From: Gammaproteobacteria bacterium
Lineage (GTDB): Bacteria; Pseudomonadota; Gammaproteobacteria; Pseudomonadales; Azotimanducaceae
Assembly (NCBI GenBank): GCA_009837185.1
Contig: VXUA01000082.1
Coordinates: 1-51,757 of the forward strand
Direction of reading: 5' to 3'
DNA length: 51,757 bases
Position 1 is the first letter of the stretch. Every line of letters starts with the position of its first letter. The notes below the pieces were generated by a model. It saw only the letters and a program-made list of their open reading frames with translations. It did no database searches and was not told the DNA's origin. Positions 47,135-51,757 of the stretch are shown here, piece after piece. Made by a program: the position numbers and the translations under genes.

Positions 47135-48250
47135 CTATGCAACCTTATTTCGTTGTTCATGTGCGGTGATCAAACGATCTTGCCACCAGTGTTCGCTACC
47201 CAAGTTCAAAGCCAACAATTTTGCTCTCCGGTAATACAGCTGGCAGTCAAATTCCCATGTAAAGCCCATTCCGCCGTGCGTTTGAATGTTCTCTTTTGTC
47301 GCGTAGTAGTATGCCTGAATAGCACTGACACGGCAAGTCGCTGCAGCCAGCGGTAAGTCTGCGTGGCCACCTGCGAGAGTCCAGGTACCATAGTAGCAGT
47401 TTGAGCGTGCTAGAGTGTGCTTTACGTACATGTTTGCAAGTTTGTATTTAATCGCTTGAAAGCTCCCAATCGGGCGACCAAAAGCGTAACGAGACTTGGC
47501 GTATTCCGTGGCTTGCGCGAGCGTGCTCTCCGTCCCACCGACCTGTTCCCAAGCTATTAGAATTGCTGCCCGATCAAACACCGCGTTCATCGTCTCCCAA
47601 CCGTATCCATCGGTACCGATCAACTCACCGTATGCGCGATTAAATTCAAGCGTTGCGTGCGATCGAGTTGGGTCGATACTATCAACGATCTCGTAGGAGA
47701 ATTCTTTAGATTCAACGCAATAGAGACTTGTACCGTTACCTTTGTCCGACATGACGAGAACTATCACAAAATCTGCAACGTCTCCGTCGGTTACGGCGAT
47801 TTTTCGTCCAGAAATCTTCCCATTTCGAGCAATAGTCTGAATGTTCCGCGGTGTGGAACGACCAAGATCTTCAACAAATGCCAAGGTACCAATGGTTTCT
47901 CCGTTTGCTAACTTTGGTAACCATCTTTCACGTTGGCCGGGAGAACCATCACGAAGTAACAGCTCAGAAGCTAAATAAACAGAAGACGAGAAAGGAGTCG
48001 GTGCGAGTGCTCTACCAAGTTCTTCGGCGATTACGGCAAGCTCGTAATAAGTAAGCCCCAATCCACCATACTCTTCAGGTATAACAGTAGCCTGCCAACC
48101 TAATTCTGCTATCTTTCTCCACAAATCTCTATCAAAAGGATCATTCCCTTCTAAAATCTTTCGAACGACAGTGGTTGGACAATGCTGTGTCAAGAACGCA
48201 CGAGCTTGTTCTCTAAGTAAGTCCTGTTCTTTGGAAAACTCGAAGTTCAA
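47135..48250 (-). CDS. Acyl-CoA dehydrogenase (second of the pair)
   Basis: 371 residues from TTG 48250; no strong ribosome-binding site, so the start is uncertain, but MNFEFSKEQDLLREQARAF is a normal family N-terminus. Characteristic: GWQATVIPEEYGGLG, RYAFGRPIGSFQAIKYKLANM, and IQTHGGMGFTWEFDCQLYYRRA. The FAD loop (LAFVEDLGRSTP) is atypical, and the Glu-containing end motif of the partner is absent. This fits the auxiliary subunit of a heteromeric dehydrogenase. It is the first gene of the pair, and nadE starts divergently 80 bp away. Confidence 0.88.
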   Translation of the reverse strand: MNFEFSKEQDLLREQARAFLTQHCPTTVVRKILEGNDPFDRDLWRKIAELGWQATVIPEEYGGLGLTYYELAVIAEELGRALAPTPFSSSVYLASELLLRDGSPGQRERWLPKLANGETIGTLAFVEDLGRSTPRNIQTIARNGKISGRKIAVTDGDVADFVIVLVMSDKGNGTSLYCVESKEFSYEIVDSIDPTRSHATLEFNRAYGELIGTDGYGWETMNAVFDRAAILIAWEQVGGTESTLAQATEYAKSRYAFGRPIGSFQAIKYKLANMYVKHTLARSNCYYGTWTLAGGHADLPLAAATCRVSAIQAYYYATKENIQTHGGMGFTWEFDCQLYYRRAKLLALNLGSEHWWQDRLITAHEQRNKVA

Positions 48251-48330
48251 GACACTGGTTTTGACAATAATTTCGGTAACACAAGGGAATCATTGAATTT
48301 TAATGTCGATAATAAATTTGTAATTGGTAT

Positions 48331-50256
48331 ATGTCAGATTTTGATTATCGAAATATAGGATTTGTACGCGTAGGTGCAGTTGCCCCGGCAACTCAGCTGG
48401 CCGATCCGCTCACGAACGCAGAAATCCATCTTGAGCATTACCAAGAATTGGTCGACGCAGGCTGTGCGATCGTATTATTCCCCGAGTTGTCTCTTACCGG
48501 ATACAGTTGTGAGGATCTGTTTTACACACATGACTTACGTACACGAACCATAGACGCAATCTGCTATCTTGCGTCGCAAACTAATGAAGTCGTTCTAGTT
48601 TTTGGGGCACCAGCGACATTCGGTTCTTCGAAACAAATCTTGAATTGTGCAGTTGTCTGCTCGGAAGGCGAAGTTGTCGGTGTTGTGCCGAAGATTGCAA
48701 TTCCAAACCACGGCGAGTTCTATGAGCGACGATGGTTTACTTCCGGTGAGGGTATCGAATGGTTTGGTCAATTTGATGGAGAAGAATTTATGGTTGGTTC
48801 GAACCAGACCTTTTCCGTCGGGCGAAATGTGAAATTTGGCGTAGAAATCTGCGAAGATCTTTGGGTTCCCAACCCACCCTCGAATAAGTTGGCTGCTAAT
48901 GGCGCTGAATTGATCCTCAACCTGTCAGCAAGTAACGAATTGGTCACAAAGACATCCTATCGGCGAGATCTCGTACGAGTCCAGAGTGCAAAGTGTGCCT
49001 GCGCGTACGTTATGGCGAGTGCGGGTCCTCTAGAGTCTTCTAAAGACACTGTTTACGGTGGACATCTTCTCGCTTTCGAAAACGGAGACTTATTAGATGA
49101 AACGACAAGATATTCAGAACTGTCCAAACAACTAATCGTCGACTGTGATGTTCATCGAGTAGCATTTGAACGAGCTCGGTCTTCCACTTTTCCTCCACCC
49201 GATTTGGACGAAATGTTGGATGTCCCCCTCAATCCTACCGGTCCGTTGACGAATACTGTACGGAAGGTTGATCCAACGCCCTTCGTGCCGCAGGACGACG
49301 ATCAACTAAATGCGCGGTTAAGCGAGATATTTGATATTCAAATTCTTGGATTGTCTCGTAGAATGCAAGCTTCTGGGAAAATGAACTTGGTTCTCGGGTT
49401 GTCCGGTGGAGTGGATTCCACCCTAGCATTCTTAGTCTGCATAGAAGCTCTACGTGGCTTTCAACAGAACAACGCGGAATTGATCTCGGTAACGATGCCC
49501 AGTTTTGGTACTTCAGACCATACGTTAACGTCGGTGCGAGAACTGGCAGCAGCGACAAAAACCAAACTCAAGGAATTGGAAATTAAAGATGCAGTTGAGG
49601 CACACCTCAAACTCATCGAGCACGATGGTTCTCGAGACATCACCTTTGAAAATGCGCAGGCACGAGAAAGAACCAAAGTTCTATTCAATCTCGCCAACAT
49701 GCACGACGGAATTGTAGTGGGATCTGGGAACATGTCAGAACTTGCTCTAGGCTGGTGCACATTCAACGGTGACCACATGAGTTCCTACAACGTAAATGTT
49801 GGCATACCAAAGACTTTGGTACGAAGTATGGTAGACTGGTATGCCCAATCTTTTGCCAAGACCAAATTACGCTCGGTGCTGGAGCGAATTTTGAACACGC
49901 CGTCTTCGCCTGAGTTGTTGGAACCAAAAGAGGGCGAGATAGCCCAAGAGACAGAGAAAATTTTAGGACCCTATGAAGTTCAAGATTTTTTTCTTTATTA
50001 CTATATGAGAACCGGAGCGTCCGTCCGAAAACTGTACGAACTCGCCAAATTGGCCTTTACCGATAAATACTCACCACTCGACTTAAAGTTGTATTTGACG
50101 ATCTTTGTCGATCGTTTTTTCAGTTCGCAGTTCAAACGTACGACGTTACCCCCAGGACCCAAAGTAGGAACTATTAGTCTTTCCCCACGAACAGATTGGA
50201 GGATGCCAGATGAGATTGATCCAAAGCACATCATCGAAGAGGTACGTCTGTTATAG
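48331..50256 (+). CDS. nadE: Glutamine-dependent NAD+ synthetase
   Basis: 641 residues from ATG 48331. N-terminal nitrilase-type glutaminase domain with catalytic triad Glu52 (FPELSLTG), Lys121 (PKIAIPNHGEFYE) and Cys174 (EICEDLW). C-terminal synthetase domain with the ATP-pyrophosphatase P-loop LGLSGGVDST (about 354-363) and GNMSELALGW. It makes NAD+ from deamido-NAD+, ATP and glutamine. The length is of the long type known from Mycobacterium (about 680). Last step of NAD synthesis, cytoplasmic. Confidence 0.96.
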   Translation: MSDFDYRNIGFVRVGAVAPATQLADPLTNAEIHLEHYQELVDAGCAIVLFPELSLTGYSCEDLFYTHDLRTRTIDAICYLASQTNEVVLVFGAPATFGSSKQILNCAVVCSEGEVVGVVPKIAIPNHGEFYERRWFTSGEGIEWFGQFDGEEFMVGSNQTFSVGRNVKFGVEICEDLWVPNPPSNKLAANGAELILNLSASNELVTKTSYRRDLVRVQSAKCACAYVMASAGPLESSKDTVYGGHLLAFENGDLLDETTRYSELSKQLIVDCDVHRVAFERARSSTFPPPDLDEMLDVPLNPTGPLTNTVRKVDPTPFVPQDDDQLNARLSEIFDIQILGLSRRMQASGKMNLVLGLSGGVDSTLAFLVCIEALRGFQQNNAELISVTMPSFGTSDHTLTSVRELAAATKTKLKELEIKDAVEAHLKLIEHDGSRDITFENAQARERTKVLFNLANMHDGIVVGSGNMSELALGWCTFNGDHMSSYNVNVGIPKTLVRSMVDWYAQSFAKTKLRSVLERILNTPSSPELLEPKEGEIAQETEKILGPYEVQDFFLYYYMRTGASVRKLYELAKLAFTDKYSPLDLKLYLTIFVDRFFSSQFKRTTLPPGPKVGTISLSPRTDWRMPDEIDPKHIIEEVRLL

Positions 50257-50260
50257 TGTT

Positions 50261-51199
50261 ATGAGAAAGTTTGTTATATTGTTTGTAGTTTTCCTATTCT
50301 TTGGAAACTCTCTTCAGAGTCAGAGTACGCAACGTCAGTACTGCGGTGAAGAGGGTGTGTGGCTCCAGGTCCTAGGTTCTGGTGATTTCGATCTCCAAAA
50401 CAAACGCGCGACGGAAAGCTATATAGTCTGGAACGACAACGTCGCTACGTTTTTGATTAATGTCGGTGAAGGAACTTCAACACGTTTCGACGAGAGTGGT
50501 GCTAAATTTAGTGATATCGAAGCGATATTGCTCACTCAAAATACGATCAGCCAAACCGCTGACTTCCCTGCGATGATTGGTAGTTCCGCGCGTGCTTATC
50601 GAGAAAAACCATTGTGGGTGTTTGGTCCAAAAGGTTCCGACGAGTACTTTTCAACTTCTGAAATCTTGGAAAAATTACTTGGCGAAGACAGTGCTTTTCC
50701 TCAGTTAGCGCCCGTACTAAAATCGGTGAATACGATGGGCTATTCGATACGAAGTACGGACATTCTTGCGATTGGTCGCCAGCACTGGTCAGACTACGGA
50801 ACCGAGACCTATCAGTTATCTGCTATACCAGTTCACCACGGCGACGTGCCGACCCTTGCTTGGCGGGTAGACATTGGCGATCACTCACTAGTATTCGCAT
50901 TAGCGTTTAGTAATCGCAACGATGTACTGGCAAATTTTGCGAAGGACGCTGACATCATTGTGTTCACGCACGCACTCCCGGTGGGTACAGTGGGACCAAA
51001 CACAGACAAATATTTGTTACCGCGAGAAATCGGGAGAATTTCAAAACGTGCCGATCCTCGCTTTATTGTCTTGGGCGGACGTAACTGGCGAACCCAAGGT
51101 CGGGAATCGAACTCAGTGGAAGAAATTCAAAAAGAATTCGAAGGTAAAATACTCCTGCCCGACGACCTCAAGTGTTGGGGACTACAAAGAACACGTTAG
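50261..51199 (+). CDS. Exported metallo-beta-lactamase-fold protein without metal ligands
   Basis: 312 residues from ATG 50261 (the frame extends upstream over the nadE end). Signal peptide with core FVILFVVFLFF. The MBL fold is suggested by VLGSGDF, YIVWNDNVATFLINVGEG, IEAILLTQNT and VHHGDVPTLAWRVDIGDHSLVFALAF. The metal-binding H-x-H-x-D-H site is lost: at the position of THxHxDH one reads LTQNTISQTADF (91-102), and the later SGDT-type ligand region is LAFS. So it is probably a non-metallo pseudoenzyme of the RNase Z or arylsulfatase-like branch. Starts 4 bp after nadE, so probably in its operon. Confidence 0.7.
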   Translation: MRKFVILFVVFLFFGNSLQSQSTQRQYCGEEGVWLQVLGSGDFDLQNKRATESYIVWNDNVATFLINVGEGTSTRFDESGAKFSDIEAILLTQNTISQTADFPAMIGSSARAYREKPLWVFGPKGSDEYFSTSEILEKLLGEDSAFPQLAPVLKSVNTMGYSIRSTDILAIGRQHWSDYGTETYQLSAIPVHHGDVPTLAWRVDIGDHSLVFALAFSNRNDVLANFAKDADIIVFTHALPVGTVGPNTDKYLLPREIGRISKRADPRFIVLGGRNWRTQGRESNSVEEIQKEFEGKILLPDDLKCWGLQRTR

Positions 51200-51209
51200 G
51201 AGTTTGACT

Positions 51210-51323
51210 TTGGGAAAAGGTGACATACGCACGCGACGAGGCAAGATTGTTCGCGGTACAAACGGCAATACTCGCCCAAAAAAGAAAAAGCCAGCACCAA
51301 AAAAAAGTACTGACGAGAGTTAG
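51210..51323 (+). CDS. thx: 30S ribosomal protein bTHX
   Basis: A 37-residue basic protein starting at TTG 51210, with AGGAG at 51198-51202, seven bases upstream (a TTG at 51204 would be too close). MGKGDIRTRRGKIVRGTNGN followed by TRPKKKK is the bTHX (Thx) signature; it fits in the head of the small subunit. The C-terminal tail (PAPKKSTDES) is longer than in many species. The gene is only 10 bp after the MBL-fold gene, and convergent with the next gene. Confidence 0.85.
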   Translation: MGKGDIRTRRGKIVRGTNGNTRPKKKKPAPKKSTDES

Positions 51324-51363
51324 TTTACCCCCGCCGGCAACGACGACATTAACATGTGCGCTT

Positions 51364-51732
51364 TCACCTCGTCGGATAGTAAGCGCGAGACCCGTCACGG
51401 CGAATTTCGCCATCCTGAACAAGTTTCGTTAGTGCAACGCTTACACTTTGCGCTTTGTTGCTCTTGACATCGATCCCCATTTCTTCGCAGATTGCCTTAC
51501 GTCGAATGCCTGGTTTTGCCTTGACCAACTTCAATATTTGTGAACGTCGATTTTCTGACACGTTTCGACTACCCGAGACCGTGCGTTCATATTGCACGAC
51601 TGCAACCATATGTCGATCAAGATCGGCAATCTGCTCTTCAATATCTCTAATTTGTTGCTCGTATTCTCGCTTCAGTTCTAAGATTCGACTTTTTTCGTCA
51701 GCAACATAATCCGCAAATGTCTTAGCTTCCAT
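51364..51732 (-). CDS. Coiled-coil plus winged-helix protein of unknown function
   Basis: 122 residues from ATG 51732, preceded by a strong AAAGGAGGA 11 bp upstream. Residues about 12-47 form a heptad-type coiled coil (ILELKREYEQQIRDIEEQIA). The C-terminal half (about 65-122, NRRSQILKLVKAKPGIRRKA ... LTKLVQDGEIRRDG) looks like a winged helix-turn-helix. This suggests a dimeric DNA-binding protein, but no named family is recognised. The right window edge is 25 bp upstream. Confidence 0.65.
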   Translation of the reverse strand: MEAKTFADYVADEKSRILELKREYEQQIRDIEEQIADLDRHMVAVVQYERTVSGSRNVSENRRSQILKLVKAKPGIRRKAICEEMGIDVKSNKAQSVSVALTKLVQDGEIRRDGSRAYYPTR

Positions 51733-51757
51733 CAGTGTACCAATCCTCCTTTAATAT

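Overview
This window looks like a chromosomal segment of a free-living or marine-type proteobacterium, most probably an unclassified gammaproteobacterium. The evidence is a 13-gene complex I operon with nuoC and nuoD fused, a periplasmic murein-recycling ligase (Mpl), a YbbK/QmcA-NfeD pair, a TRAP transporter and a bTHX ribosomal protein. Base composition looks close to 50% GC by eye. Start codons other than ATG (GTG and TTG) are unusually common. No phage, CRISPR array or plasmid backbone was recognised.

Layout. 1-312: N-terminal part of an IS30-family transposase running off the left edge. 445-2534: a sigma70-like promoter and a lipoprotein with FG-GAP/VCBS repeats fused to a DsbD-type N-terminal domain. 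2531-5507 (minus): a tightly packed three-gene operon coding for a DUF3419/BtaA-like SAM-dependent 3-amino-3-carboxypropyl transferase homologue, a GNAT-like acyltransferase and a haem-oxygenase-fold diiron oxidase with all six expected metal ligands. This is the best candidate for an undescribed biosynthetic system. 5591-6181: tRNA-Phe and a PCuAC copper chaperone. 6295-9617: a K+-dependent membrane pyrophosphatase and a PPi-dependent phosphofructokinase, tail to tail. 9659-12832: three tandem paralogous membrane proteins followed by mpl. 13003-13743: a secreted HNH (GmrSD C-terminal type) nuclease. 13764-16800 (minus): an acyl-CoA dehydrogenase and a PlsC-like acyltransferase.

16910-35878 (minus): the complete nuoABCDEFGHIJKLMN operon, read from nuoA at the right, followed on the same strand by a D-2-hydroxyacid dehydrogenase and a TRAP transporter (dctP, dctQ, dctM). 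36229-37971 (plus): two small membrane proteins and an exported alpha/beta hydrolase. 38280-40661 is an accessory pocket: a probable ORF remnant, a PD-(D/E)XK nuclease-like protein overlapping a DNA methyltransferase (candidate restriction-modification pair), and a chain of three overlapping short ORFs. 40670-41236: a cupin-like protein. 41237-43870 (minus): clpB with a possible heat-shock promoter; a perfect 16-bp parS-type palindrome lies about 130 bp upstream. 44470-45854 (minus): NfeD and SPFH protease/stomatin pair. 45912-48250 (minus): two adjacent acyl-CoA dehydrogenases, possibly a heteromer. 48331-51323 (plus): glutamine-dependent NAD+ synthetase, an exported metallo-beta-lactamase-fold protein that has lost its metal ligands, and a 37-residue bTHX protein. 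51364-51732 (minus): a coiled-coil plus winged-helix protein.

How the genes fit together. Complex I, the membrane pyrophosphatase, PPi-PFK and NAD+ synthetase form an energy-conserving core. The TRAP transporter with its dehydrogenase suggests uptake and NAD-linked oxidation of a 2-hydroxy or 2-keto acid. The acyl-CoA dehydrogenases and PlsC-like enzyme point to lipid or CoA-ester turnover. The accessory genes lie in two pockets, 2.5-5.5 kb and 38-40.7 kb.
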